64,000 bases of DNA from Lacipirellula parvula (GCF_009177095.1 NZ_AP021861.1:1-64000), one strand, 5' to 3'. Counted from the first letter of the stretch, positions 42,739 through 51,467 are shown. Translations and numbers: made by a program. The notes: generated by a model from the letters alone, not told the origin.

Positions 42739-44259
42739 GTGAAAACTTCGCCTGCAGCCCGTCCGCGCTCGTTACAGTTTGAACCGCTCGAACGCCGCGA
42801 AGTGATGGCCGCCGCCATTACGGCCGGCTTCAACGCCGGCGTGCTCACCGTCACCGGCACGGCGGGCAACGATACGATCAACTTCCGGCAGACGGGCGGT
42901 CGCATCTCGGTGGCGAACGTCAGCGGCAGTTGGGCCGCGGCCGACGTGAAGTCGATCGTCGTCAACAGTCTGGGCGGCAGCGACGTCGTTTCTCTCAACA
43001 GCATTGCAAACGGCGGCGCTCAGGCGATGGTCGAGGACGTGACCGTCAACGGCGGCGTCGGATCGGATCGCGTCAAGCTGACCGATGGCCGCGACGTGCT
43101 GTTTAGCAATCAACAGTTTCGCGTCACGGTCGCGGGCGTCGCCACGGTCGCGGGCAAGGCGGTGCCGACGGCCGCCCCGCCGAAACCGGCCAATTGGTTT
43201 GAAGCCAACATTCGCGACGCCGCGCTTCGTACGCTCGGCGCTTCGCTCTACCAAGATGGCGTGATCGATCGCAAAGACGCCCTCGCGCTGTTGCGGAACG
43301 TGGAGGACGGCAACATCGTCGATGCGTCTGAACTCGCCGACCTGCGCGACATCGTCGCCAACACGAAGCTGTTTGGCACGCTTGAGTACGTCGGCAAGCT
43401 CACCAGTTACATCGTCTCGGCCAATCCGGCCAATGCGAAATACCTCGGCGGCGCGCTCGGCAACCTCACGGTCAATTCCAGCTCCGCCCAGTTGGAGAAG
43501 TTGATTGGCAAGTGGTTCCTCGGCAACGATCGTCCGCTCGCGTCTGGGACGTACAAACAGGCGGGCGGACAGCTGTTCGTGAACGGCGCTAGCTACGAGG
43601 ACATCAAGCAAGGTTCCGTCGGCGATTGCTACTTCATGGCGTCGCTCGCCGAGGTGGCGCTGAAGAATCCCGCCGCAGTGACGAACATGTTCATCGTCAA
43701 CGGCGACGGCACCTACACGCTGCGGTTCTACAACGGCGGGCAGACGGCGTACGTGACGGTCGACTCGAACCTGCCGACCGACGGCGCGGGGCGATTCATC
43801 TACGCCGGCATGGGCCAGCTGGCGGCGAGCGCGGGGAACGAGCTCTGGACGATGCTGGCCGAGAAGGGCTATGTGCAGCTTAACGAAATGGGCTGGCAGC
43901 GGGCGGGCCTCACGGGCTCGGGACAGAACTCGTACGCCGCGATCGCCGGCGGCTATTGCTACGCCGCGCTCGGCCACATCACAGGCCAGGCGACGGTCGC
44001 CTTCGCGCAGACGAGTTCGGCGGCGAACTTCAACGTCTTCGTGACGGCGTTCAACCAAGGGAAGATGATCGAGTTCGCGTCGAAGAGCACGCCTGCGTCG
44101 AACGCCGTCGTCGGCGGGCACGCGTACGCGGTGGTGGGGTACAACGCGCAGACGCAGACGATCACGCTCTTCAATCCGTGGGGCGCCAACTACGCGCGGG
44201 TGACGATGACGTGGTCGCAGGTCCAAGGCAGCTTTGCTTACTTTGATCGCACGGCGTGA
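42739..44259 (+). CDS. secreted calpain-like (C2 family) cysteine protease
   Basis: A 506-residue extracellular protease. The GTG at 42739 has AGGAAG at a good distance (42726-42731); a further in-frame GTG at 42652 adds 29 basic residues. The N-terminus has LQFEPLERREVMAA, the short EPLE(R)R motif that starts many planctomycete surface proteins. A hemolysin-type beta segment follows (TGTAGNDTINFRQTG). The protease domain shows the C2 triad: QGSVGDCYFMASL (Cys297), GGHAYAVVGYN (His461) and FNPWG (Asn479). No calcium-binding penta-EF domain of animal calpains is present. Substrate unknown; an extracellular role is inferred from the N-terminal motif. Confidence 0.88.
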   Translation: MKTSPAARPRSLQFEPLERREVMAAAITAGFNAGVLTVTGTAGNDTINFRQTGGRISVANVSGSWAAADVKSIVVNSLGGSDVVSLNSIANGGAQAMVEDVTVNGGVGSDRVKLTDGRDVLFSNQQFRVTVAGVATVAGKAVPTAAPPKPANWFEANIRDAALRTLGASLYQDGVIDRKDALALLRNVEDGNIVDASELADLRDIVANTKLFGTLEYVGKLTSYIVSANPANAKYLGGALGNLTVNSSSAQLEKLIGKWFLGNDRPLASGTYKQAGGQLFVNGASYEDIKQGSVGDCYFMASLAEVALKNPAAVTNMFIVNGDGTYTLRFYNGGQTAYVTVDSNLPTDGAGRFIYAGMGQLAASAGNELWTMLAEKGYVQLNEMGWQRAGLTGSGQNSYAAIAGGYCYAALGHITGQATVAFAQTSSAANFNVFVTAFNQGKMIEFASKSTPASNAVVGGHAYAVVGYNAQTQTITLFNPWGANYARVTMTWSQVQGSFAYFDRTA

Positions 44260-44270
44260 GCGCAGCGCCA

Positions 44271-44300
44271 GTAGCCGCGGGTCAACGACCCGCCGGAGCG
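44271..44300. repeat. GTAG-type palindrome between convergent genes
   Basis: Identical to the copy at 42247-42276. It supplies the TGA stop and the last seven codons of the leftward gene ending at 44282. Confidence 0.85.
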
Positions 44301-45658
44301 AGACGAAGATAAGCAGTTCTTGTTCGCCAGCCGCCATTTAGTCCTTCAATCGCCCGCGCGACGCTGGCGGTGCAATCAATCGCCGATTGGCGAGCAGCGT
44401 GCGGCGACACCGTGCGTTGAGCGATCACTTTCCCCACGGGATTGTGGATCGCGCGGAGTCGCTGGGCATAGCGCTTCACGCGCTTGTTGGTCAGCGGTCG
44501 CATGCTGCGTGCGATCCGCCAGCGCGTCAGGCCGGTCAATCCGCTGGAGACCCAATCTCGTTGCTGCTGCGCCAACGGGTCGTCGCCGAACATCTCCAAC
44601 GGGAAGTGGGGGCCCAGCATCTCGGGCCAAGCGTAAGCGAGGCGTTGCGCGGCGTCGGGAGCGAACCATGCGTAGAGCTCTCGCGCCTGCTGGGAAAACC
44701 AAGTTGAGCTAGGCGCCGCGGGGGACGTTAGCTCACGTAGAAACTCGGCGGTCTGCTCGCCCATGAGCCGCGCGGTCGCCGGCTTGTCGAACGGACGAGG
44801 GTGGCCGGCGAGCAATCGCTGGAGTTGTCGGCGTCGGAGTTCAAGCCGCTGCGCTGCGAGTTCGCGGTCCAGCAGCGGTTCGTCGCACAGCTCCAACGTC
44901 ACATCGAGAGTTTTCAGCTGATAGAAATAGTATTCGAGCAGCGCGTCGACGAGTTGAGGCGAGTCGCCGTCGTCGGGGAGGCGATTCAAGTCGACTAGCC
45001 GTTCTATGCAGAGGTCGACTCGCATCCCAACCTGCATGCACTGGTCGAATGCCGGCAGTCCGCGCAACGCGTCGATGAGATCGCGTCGCGTCGCCGCCGG
45101 CAGATCGAATTGCATGACCAAGCGACGGAGGGCGTCGACCGTTTGGCGAATCGTGACCATGACGATGACGCATTCGGCCCAGCCCCCTTCGCCGCGGACA
45201 ATGAGCCCCAAAAATTGGAGTGTTTTCCGGAGCTCGTCGGCGGCGAGTTGCGAGGCTCCGTCGTCTGCCGCGAGCTGAGCGCGGGCCCAACGCAGCTGGG
45301 CGAGTTGCCGCAGCTGGAGGCCTGGCGATAGCACATCGGCGCGCTCGCTCCAATGCTCGGTAAAGATCGGCCAGTGAAACTTCGCTCGCGAAGCCCCCTC
45401 GTCGCACAGATCGATCGCTTGTTGGTTCGATTCGACCCAGGCCCGCATCGTTTCGCGTTCGGCAGGTTCGAGCGGCGTCGGCCAGTCTTCGTCGGGGTTA
45501 CGCTCTAGCTGGTCGAACCAGAGCGGCGGAAAGGTTGGCTCGCGATACGCGGCAATGCCTTGCGCCCAACATTCGTAGGCGTTGTCGCCGTCGGCGAGCG
45601 GGACGCGCTCGTAGCGGAGTTCTATTGGCAGGAGCGCCAGGAGTTCTTGCTGCAACAT
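44282..45658 (-). CDS. conserved hypothetical protein, helical
   Basis: A 458-residue protein with no membrane segment or signal peptide, rich in Leu, Ala, Arg and Gln and probably all-helical. I do not recognise a named family. Its pattern (LRQLAQLRWARAQLAADDG, then LGLIVRGEGGWAECVIVMVT, LRGLPAF...RVDLCIERLVDL) resembles the protein encoded at 57331-58968, including a conserved W..N/E...ID start and a late Arg-rich region, so the two may be distant paralogs of a planctomycete family. The last seven residues (RLAPAGR) and the TGA stop are a translation of the palindrome at 44271-44300. Convergent with the protease gene, 22 bases between stops. Confidence 0.72.
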   Translation of the reverse strand: MLQQELLALLPIELRYERVPLADGDNAYECWAQGIAAYREPTFPPLWFDQLERNPDEDWPTPLEPAERETMRAWVESNQQAIDLCDEGASRAKFHWPIFTEHWSERADVLSPGLQLRQLAQLRWARAQLAADDGASQLAADELRKTLQFLGLIVRGEGGWAECVIVMVTIRQTVDALRRLVMQFDLPAATRRDLIDALRGLPAFDQCMQVGMRVDLCIERLVDLNRLPDDGDSPQLVDALLEYYFYQLKTLDVTLELCDEPLLDRELAAQRLELRRRQLQRLLAGHPRPFDKPATARLMGEQTAEFLRELTSPAAPSSTWFSQQARELYAWFAPDAAQRLAYAWPEMLGPHFPLEMFGDDPLAQQQRDWVSSGLTGLTRWRIARSMRPLTNKRVKRYAQRLRAIHNPVGKVIAQRTVSPHAARQSAIDCTASVARAIEGLNGGWRTRTAYLRLAPAGR

Positions 45659-45767
45659 CGGTCGCTCCGAATTGCTGATCGAACGGATCGCGGCGGAATC
45701 GCGTGGAGGTTATTTTACTAGATGACTCTTTAATTGGCGCGTTGATTTGAGTTGTCTGTATGCTGCA

Positions 45768-45880
45768 ACCCTTTCAGGGTTGGGGATGGTGTGCGGGGGT
45801 GTTTCCCGGGGTAGATCGCTGCTGCGATCAACCCCGGGCTGGATGATGGAACGCCGTTGGCGTTCGATTTGATTCCAGCG
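45768..45880. repeat. compound dispersed repeat
   Basis: AACCCTTTCAGGGTTGGGG hairpin, a CCCGGGGTAGATCGCTGCTG...CAACCCCGGG hairpin and GGAACGCCGTTGGCGTTC in series. Only one copy in the window; the composition resembles intergenic repeats I know from planctomycete genomes. Confidence 0.6.
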
Positions 45881-46134
45881 ATTCCGATCATGCTCCGACG
45901 GCGAATTTTGCGTTCGTGTCGTGTCGCTTTGGGCTTAATTGCAAAAAGCGATTTTAGGCGACACTAAGCATTGGCGGTAACTTGTTGCGGTGATTGGGAT
46001 TGCGATGTCGTGTCGTGTTTTAGTGTCGCATTGGACGCGACATGAAGGGGTAACGGGCGGGCGAAACGCTGAGCCGCAAGCGGCTGCTGCGGCACGGTTC
46101 GGCCGCGCATTAGCGATGTGAAGCGGCGGCCGTC

Positions 46135-46160
46135 ATCGGCGTCGGAGACGCCTCCCACAG
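46135..46160. repeat. single GGAG-type palindrome
   Basis: ATCGGCGTCGGAGACGCCTC then CCACAG, the reverse form of the GGAG family, unpaired here. Confidence 0.82.
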
Positions 46161-46445
46161 CTGCGGCGGCGCCAGCGGTTCGTCGTTTCACCGGCCATCT
46201 TTTGCGAGGTCTGGTTCTCGTTTGAGATGGCTTGTGAACGTCTGTTTAGTGTGGCGCTATGCGCGGCCGAAAGCAACGTGTTATTTTCTGCCACGTCAAT
46301 GGCGGATCGCGGCTTTCCGAAGTTACGGGGCGTTGGCGCCGTCGCGGCGAACCACTCGCATAGTCGGACGGTCCTGCTTGCCGTAAGATTGAAGCTCCTG
46401 CCGGCGATGACTTTCGTCTCGCCCCAATGCACTTCGAGCCCACCG

Positions 46446-47681
46446 ATGAGCAGTCCCGCCGCGTCCGCCCTTTCCAGCGAGTTGCCCCCGTCGACGCCGG
46501 TCGTCGAGAAGACGGCGCTGAAGGTGCTGCTGGCGATTAGCGTGGCTCACATGCTCAACGACATTATTCAGTCGTTGATTCCGGCGACCTATGTGTTGCT
46601 GCAGGGCTCGCTGAAGCTCGATTACTTCGACATCGGCCTCATTACGTTCGCGTTCCAACTCACCGCGTCGCTGTTGCAGCCGGTGGTGGGGTTGTATACC
46701 GACCGCCGGCCAAAGCCGTATTCGTTGGCGATTGGGATGGGGCTGACGCTCGTGGGGCTGCTTTGTTTTTCCCAAGCGCGGTCGCTGGTAACGCTGATGG
46801 CGTCGGCGGCGCTCGTGGGAACGGGGTCGAGCATCTTCCATCCTGAAGCGTCGCGAATGGCCCACATGGCCGCGGGCGGGCGGCATGGGTTTGCGCAGTC
46901 GTTGTTTCAGGTCGGCGGCAACTTCGGGACGTCGCTGGGGCCGTTGCTCGCTTCGGCGCTCGTGATTCCGTACGGCCAGGGGAACATCGCCTGGTTCTCG
47001 TTGATCGCGCTGGCGGGCATTATCGTGCTGACTCGCATTGGCGCGTGGTATCACGCGAAATTGGCGACGCGGGCGGCGAAGGGAATCGTCTCGAAGCCGC
47101 AGCGGCACGCCTATCTCTCGCGGCGGCAGGTGGCGAGCGCCATCGGCGTGTTGGTGGCGCTCGTGCTGTCGAAGTACGTTTACCTCGTGAGCTTCACGAG
47201 CTACTACCCGATGTACATGAAAACCAAGTTCGGGTTGAGCGATCAGCAGGCGTTGCAGGCGTCGTTCGCGTTCTTGTTCGCGGTGGCGGCGGGGACGTTT
47301 GCGGGCGGGCCGCTCGGCGATCGGTTTGGCCGCAAGGTCGTCATTTGGTTTTCAATCCTCGGCGTGGCGCCATTCGCGCTGGCCTTGCCCCATGCCGGGA
47401 TGGTGGGGACGATCGTCCTCACGGTGTTCATCGGGGCGATCTTGGCGTCGGCGTTCTCGGCGATCTTGGTGTTCGCTCAAGAACTGTTGCCGGGACGAGT
47501 CGGCGCCGTGGCGGGGCTGTTCTTTGGCTTCGCGTTCGGGATTAGTGCGATCGCGGCGGCGGTGCTCGGGTACTGGGCCGATCGGACCAGTTTGGAGCAG
47601 GTGTTTCAGTTTTGCGCTTACTTGCCGCTGATGGGGATCATTGCGGCGTTCTTGCCGAAGCTGGAACAGCGTAAGGTTTGA
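46446..47681 (+). CDS. MFS transporter, fosmidomycin-resistance (Fsr) type
   Basis: A 411-residue twelve-helix drug:proton exporter of the major facilitator superfamily, closest in pattern to Fsr. Typical are VAHMLNDIIQSLIPATYVLL in TM1, ITFAFQLTASLLQPVVGLYTDRRPKPYSL (motif A between TM2 and TM3), and GTGSSIFHPEASRMAHMAAGGRHGFAQSLFQVGGNFG spanning TM4-TM5, all of which are characteristic of this group. The second half repeats motif A as GPLGDRFGRKV. The ATG at 46446 is preferred; the open frame extends 73 residues upstream through sequence that lacks coding character. Substrate unknown. Confidence 0.9.
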   Translation: MSSPAASALSSELPPSTPVVEKTALKVLLAISVAHMLNDIIQSLIPATYVLLQGSLKLDYFDIGLITFAFQLTASLLQPVVGLYTDRRPKPYSLAIGMGLTLVGLLCFSQARSLVTLMASAALVGTGSSIFHPEASRMAHMAAGGRHGFAQSLFQVGGNFGTSLGPLLASALVIPYGQGNIAWFSLIALAGIIVLTRIGAWYHAKLATRAAKGIVSKPQRHAYLSRRQVASAIGVLVALVLSKYVYLVSFTSYYPMYMKTKFGLSDQQALQASFAFLFAVAAGTFAGGPLGDRFGRKVVIWFSILGVAPFALALPHAGMVGTIVLTVFIGAILASAFSAILVFAQELLPGRVGAVAGLFFGFAFGISAIAAAVLGYWADRTSLEQVFQFCAYLPLMGIIAAFLPKLEQRKV

Positions 47682-47691
47682 TGAGTGCGCT

Positions 47692-47766
47692 TTAGCCCCC
47701 GGTTCTTTAAACCGGGGGGTGAGTGGACGCCGCAGTGGGCCCCCGGTTTGAAGAACCGGGGGCTAA
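47692..47766. repeat. inverted pair, GGTTTGAAGAACC family
   Basis: TTAGCCCCCGGTTCTTTAAA then CCGGGGG at 47692 and GCCCCCGGTTTGAAGAACCG then GGGGCTAA to 47766, between the convergent MFS and desaturase genes. Confidence 0.85.
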
Positions 47767-47789
47767 TAAGGGATCAAACGCGCGGCGGG

Positions 47790-48971
47790 TTACGCGCTGC
47801 GGCGGGTGATTGATTGCGGATCTTCCGCGGGCGCTTGCTCGTTCGCGCGGGCGCGTTTCCAGAGACGGATGATCTCCATCGTCAGCGAGCGGGCCTCGGT
47901 CTGGCGATAGGGCGAGTCGGCGGGCAGCTCGGCCATCAACCGGCGATGGGCCTTCGCCATCGCGTGGTACGGCATCGTCGGGAAGATGTGATGCAGCGCG
48001 TGGAACCGCAGGCCGATCGGCGCCCAGAGCCCGCCGATGAGCGGGGCGTGAGGGTAATTGATCGAGTCGAGCATTTGCTCGACGAAGTTCATTTCGGTGC
48101 CGTGGCTCGTCCAGCGGTGGGCGCCGAGCGTGCGGAGCGAGTTCATCGCGACGATAAACACGCCGGTGAGGTAAATCTGCAGCAGCATCGAAGGCGGCAA
48201 CGGTTCGTTGAACAGTAGCCCGTAGCTCATCGTCATCCGCACGCCGACGAAGCAGATGAAGAGGAAGCAGCAGACTTCCTGCATGCGAATGATCCGCAGC
48301 GCCTTCTTCGTCGGCAGCGGGCGGATATATTTGGGATCCATGATCATCGACGACATGTGTTGGTGGACCCAGTTCCGCAAGCGCGGGCTGAACCAAGTCA
48401 TCGGCGTCAGGATTCCCCACCGCACGACGCCGAGGATCGGCAGCACGAGGATCTGCGATAGGTAGATCAGGATCGCGCGAGCCGGCATGTTCGACAGCGA
48501 GATGTATTCGCCGTCTTCGTGCGTGCCGTAGTGTTTGCGGCGGTGATGGTCGAGATGCGTGTAGTAGACGAACGACGGGATCAGGAAGGGAATCCCGCAG
48601 AGCATGTTCCAGACAAATCGGAACGTTTTGAATTCGTCGGCGCGGATGTGGACGAGCTCGTGAATGAACAGCGAGCAGCGGTAGTAGAGCAGCGACGACA
48701 CGAAGAACATCGCCACCGTGGCTGGCCAGTGCCAGTCGGTGCGGGCGGCGAGGTCGGCGTTGTGCCAGAGGGCGTTCGACGCCAGAAGTTGCGGATGGGT
48801 GACCCCGGCGAAGGCGGCGACGCCGATCGACCAACTCGTGAGGAAGTCGGTCCAGTAGATCCAGGGATTGGGGCGGAACGATCCGCCAACGATCGTACGA
48901 GCCTGCGACAACGAGAACCCGCCCAGCGGGCCGGCCCCGCGGGTCGGCTCGGAAATCGAGATCTGCGACAC
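47790..48971 (-). CDS. membrane fatty acid desaturase
   Basis: Di-iron membrane desaturase that puts a double bond into an acyl chain. The three His boxes are present: HELVH (HxxxH), HLDHHRRKHYG (HxxHH) and FHALHH (HxxHH), with hydrophobic pairs between them. The C-terminus has AHRRLMAELP and is cytoplasmic. The chosen GTG at 48971 gives about 393 residues (SQISISEPTRGAGPLGG...); the frame is open to an ATG at 49157, but the extra 62 residues look like leader sequence. It is divergent from a ketoacyl-synthase-like gene 317 bases away, which suggests a joint role in membrane or specialised lipid synthesis. Regiospecificity unknown. Confidence 0.9.
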   Translation of the reverse strand: MSQISISEPTRGAGPLGGFSLSQARTIVGGSFRPNPWIYWTDFLTSWSIGVAAFAGVTHPQLLASNALWHNADLAARTDWHWPATVAMFFVSSLLYYRCSLFIHELVHIRADEFKTFRFVWNMLCGIPFLIPSFVYYTHLDHHRRKHYGTHEDGEYISLSNMPARAILIYLSQILVLPILGVVRWGILTPMTWFSPRLRNWVHQHMSSMIMDPKYIRPLPTKKALRIIRMQEVCCFLFICFVGVRMTMSYGLLFNEPLPPSMLLQIYLTGVFIVAMNSLRTLGAHRWTSHGTEMNFVEQMLDSINYPHAPLIGGLWAPIGLRFHALHHIFPTMPYHAMAKAHRRLMAELPADSPYRQTEARSLTMEIIRLWKRARANEQAPAEDPQSITRRSA

Positions 48972-49288
48972 GTTCAAGCCCCGCACGCTCAGTCGTTCGG
49001 TGCGTTGCCCCGCGGCGGTGCACCAACCAAAAGTCTGGATCGGACGGCGGAGGGCGAACTCTTCGATCAAGGCTGCTCGGATGGCAAGGTCAGCGGAACC
49101 CCACCGTGCGGACAGCCCCCCAAATGGTACAACTGCCCAATTCTCGGGCGGGGTCATGCCCTGGCCCGGGGGCGGCCGACGTGCTGCTTGTTGCCCCCTA
49201 GACCCGTAGTTAGACTGGCAAGATTCTGGCCCCCGGGTTTTCGGGCGAGTTTTCCAGGCCTACCGCACGTCCCCCCCGCGATCTCACT
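48972..49288. other. divergent intergenic region, desaturase / ketoacyl-synthase-like genes
   Basis: About 320 bases between divergent genes (shorter if the desaturase starts at 49157). Both promoters should lie here. No palindrome of the dispersed families and no clear operator was seen. Confidence 0.4.
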
Positions 49289-50545
49289 GTGCCTGAAGTC
49301 GTCGTCACCGGCCTGGGGATCGTCTGTCCGATTGGCGTCGGCGCCGATGCCGTATGGGCGTCGATTGAGCGGGGACAGAGCGGCGTGCGGGCCGTGCCCG
49401 AACTGCTGCAGGCGGAGCTGCCGATTCCGATCGCCGGCGACGTGGCCGATTTCGACCCAAAGGAGTTCGTCAAACCGCGGAAATCACTCAAGGTGATGTC
49501 GCGGGAGACGCAGCTCGGCTTTACCGCGTCGGAAATGGCGTGGGCTGCGGCGGGGCTCGACGGGGCAAATATCGACCCCGACCGGCTGGGCGTGACGAGC
49601 GGGTCGAACATGTTCTGCCCCGAAATGCCGGAACTGGCCGCGGCGTGTCATGCGAGCGATTCGGGGGACGGGATCTTCGATTTCAACCGCTGGGGAAATA
49701 CCGGCCTGCGGGAAGTCTTTCCGCTGTGGCTGCTGAAGTACCTGCCGAACATGGCGCCGGCCCATGTGAGTATCGCCCACGACGCCCGCGGGCCGAGCAA
49801 TTCGATTGTGGCGGGCGATGTGTCGGGGCTGCTCGCGCTCATTGAGGCGGCGGACGTGGTGGCCCGGGGGCACGCCGACGTGATGCTGGCCGGCGGGGCG
49901 AGCTCGAGCATTGGCTGGATGGATCTCATCTGGCACGCGGGCGCCCGGCTGTCGCAGCGGGTTGATGAGCCAGAGCGGGCTTGCCGGCCGTTCGACGCCG
50001 ATCGCGACGGGATGGTCGGCGGCGAAGGGGCGGCGATGTTCGTCCTGGAGACGCGGGAACATGCCCTGGCGCGGGGGGCCAAGCCGCTGGCCAGGATTGC
50101 TGGCTACGGGCGGCGGTACGAGGCGGCGACGGCGTCTTACCAGCCAACGGGGCAAGCGATTGGGCAGGCGATCGAGGCGGCGCTCGCCTCGGCCGGTGTG
50201 AAGCCGGGCGACGTCGGACATGTGAGCGCCCATGGGCTGAGCACCGAAATTGACGACCGAATCGAGGCGGCGGCGATTCGCCGGACGCTGGGGGATGTGC
50301 CGGTGACGGCGCTGAAGAGCTACATCGGCAACGTCGGCGCCGCGTGCGGAGCGGTGGAACTGGCGATGACGCTGCTCGGGCTGCAACGCGGGCTGGTGGC
50401 GCCGACGCTGAATTACGAAACGCCCGATCCGAAATGCCCGGTGAATGTGGCGACGGAACTGGCGAATGCGGCGTCGCCGTTGGCGTTGTTGTTGAATCAC
50501 CGGACGACGGGGCAGGCGGTTTCGCTGCTCGTTGAGGCGGAGTAA
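49289..50545 (+). CDS. beta-ketoacyl-ACP synthase-like protein lacking catalytic residues
   Basis: A 418-residue thiolase-fold protein of the FabF type. It keeps VVVTGLGIVCPIG at the N-terminus, GPSNSI, ADVMLAGGAS, FDADRDGMVGGEGAAM (235-250) and VSAHGLSTEIDD with the first His (315). In an ungapped alignment to E. coli FabF the nucleophile Cys is Asp177 (SIVAGDVSG for SIATACTSG) and the second active-site His is Asn348 (KSYIGNVGAACGAVE for KSMTGHLLGAAGAVE). The C-terminal GFGGTN gating loop is replaced by HRTTGQAVSLLV. It therefore cannot condense by the usual mechanism and recalls chain-length-factor subunits, which have lost Cys as well. Its divergent neighbour is a desaturase. No ACP or partner synthase gene is adjacent. 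Confidence 0.87.
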   Translation: MPEVVVTGLGIVCPIGVGADAVWASIERGQSGVRAVPELLQAELPIPIAGDVADFDPKEFVKPRKSLKVMSRETQLGFTASEMAWAAAGLDGANIDPDRLGVTSGSNMFCPEMPELAAACHASDSGDGIFDFNRWGNTGLREVFPLWLLKYLPNMAPAHVSIAHDARGPSNSIVAGDVSGLLALIEAADVVARGHADVMLAGGASSSIGWMDLIWHAGARLSQRVDEPERACRPFDADRDGMVGGEGAAMFVLETREHALARGAKPLARIAGYGRRYEAATASYQPTGQAIGQAIEAALASAGVKPGDVGHVSAHGLSTEIDDRIEAAAIRRTLGDVPVTALKSYIGNVGAACGAVELAMTLLGLQRGLVAPTLNYETPDPKCPVNVATELANAASPLALLLNHRTTGQAVSLLVEAE

Positions 50546-50592
50546 CGCGCTCAGCTGCATCTCTCCGACCTCAAAGAAAACTAAACTTTGAG

Positions 50593-50692
50593 GTCCCCTC
50601 CCCTTGAGGGGGAGGGTTAGGGAGGGGTGATTGAAGCTGGTACCAACGTTCCACCCCCTCCCCAGCCCTCCCCTCAAGGGGGAAGGGGGCCA
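50593..50692. repeat. ~100-base C/G-rich dispersed repeat
   Basis: Starts GTCCCCTCCCCTTGAGGGGG, continues AGGGTTAGGGAGGGGTGA, then a GGTACCA core and a mirror part CCCCCTCCCCAGCCCTCCCC. Further copies at 54376-54473 and 62102-62202. Confidence 0.85.
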
Positions 50693-50728
50693 CAACACTA
50701 GTAGGTTGGGTCGTGCGGAATGGTGAGC

Positions 50729-50754
50729 GACCCCCGGGCAGAGCCCGGGGCTAG
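50729..50754. repeat. palindrome, CTAG-CCCCGGG family
   Basis: GACCCCCGGGCAGAGCCCGG then GGCTAG, directly beyond the smpB stop. Confidence 0.82.
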
Positions 50755-50773
50755 GGCGCGTGTCACTCAGCAG

Positions 50774-51268
50774 TTACCGGCCGCGGCGCATGGCGCGGTC
50801 GATGTCGCGTTGCATGTCGCCCTTCTTGATCGACTCGCGTTTGTCGTAGTTCTTCTTACCGCGGCAGATGCCGAGCAGGACTTTGGCTCGGCCTTCTTTG
50901 AAGTACAGCTTTAGCGGAACGAGCGTGAAGTTTTTCTCGTAGGCGAAGCCGGCGAACTTGTCGATCTCGCGGCGGTGGAGGAGGAGCTTGCGGCGGCGCT
51001 TGGGCTCGTGGTTCCAGGCGTTCGCGTTTTTGTATTCCTGGATGTCGGCGGCGACGAGCCAGACCTCCCGCTTTTCCATCCGCGCGTAGGCTTCTTCGAT
51101 CGAGACGAGCCCCGCGCGCAGCGATTTGACCTCGCTGCCGACGAGCATGATGCCGCACTCGAGCGTGTCGACGACTTCGTAGTTATGGCGAGCCTTGCGG
51201 TTGTGGGCGATGACCTTTTCGTTGGGGTCGTCGCCTTTGGCCGCCTTGCTGGCAGGTTTCTTAGCCGT
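50774..51268 (-). CDS. smpB: SsrA-binding protein SmpB, with probable ACG start
   Basis: Partner of tmRNA in rescue of stalled ribosomes. The OB-fold core is complete: KVIAHNRKARHNYEVVDTLE, GIMLVGSEVKSLRAGLVSIEE, NHEPKRRRKLLLHRREID, YFKEGRAKVLLGICRGKKNYDKRE and a basic tail ending RAMRRGR. The first in-frame ATG (51148) would delete the first core strand (about 40 residues). Between that ATG and the upstream stop there is no ATG, GTG or TTG in frame, only two CTG codons. The codon run ACG GCT AAG AAA at 51268 reads TAKKPASK, matching the MAKK-type N-terminus common in SmpB, so ACG is taken as the start (164 residues). Sequencing error or strain mutation of an ATG is the alternative. Confidence 0.85.
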   Translation of the reverse strand, partial: TAKKPASKAAKGDDPNEKVIAHNRKARHNYEVVDTLECGIMLVGSEVKSLRAGLVSIEEAYARMEKREVWLVAADIQEYKNANAWNHEPKRRRKLLLHRREIDKFAGFAYEKNFTLVPLKLYFKEGRAKVLLGICRGKKNYDKRESIKKGDMQRDIDRAMRRGR

Positions 51269-51467
51269 GGGAGGGACTTTCGAAAGGGGAAGTGGGAAAA
51301 GCGACAGGGGCCAAGCAAGGACCGCTTCGCGGGGACGGGGTTCGCGGTCGCGGCGGAAGGTGCGCGACAGTCCCGCAGAATAGCTGGCGGGGGCGGGGAA
51401 GGAAACGGGCAGATCGTGCCCGACCGCGGCCGAAAAAGGCAGCTAAGCCGCCGAGCGGCGAGAAAAA

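Larger units (their letters stand above)
45659..46445. other. intergenic region with dispersed repeats
   Basis: Almost 790 bases without a supported gene; lower in G+C than the surroundings around 45710-45960. It holds a repeat with CCCTTTCAGGGTTGGGG and GGAACGCCGTTGGCGTTC hairpins (45768-45880), a stretch with several GTGTCG/CGACAC words in both directions (45910-46040), and one GGAG-type palindrome (46135-46160). The upstream part of the MFS reading frame here (46227-46445) is not considered coding. Confidence 0.55.
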
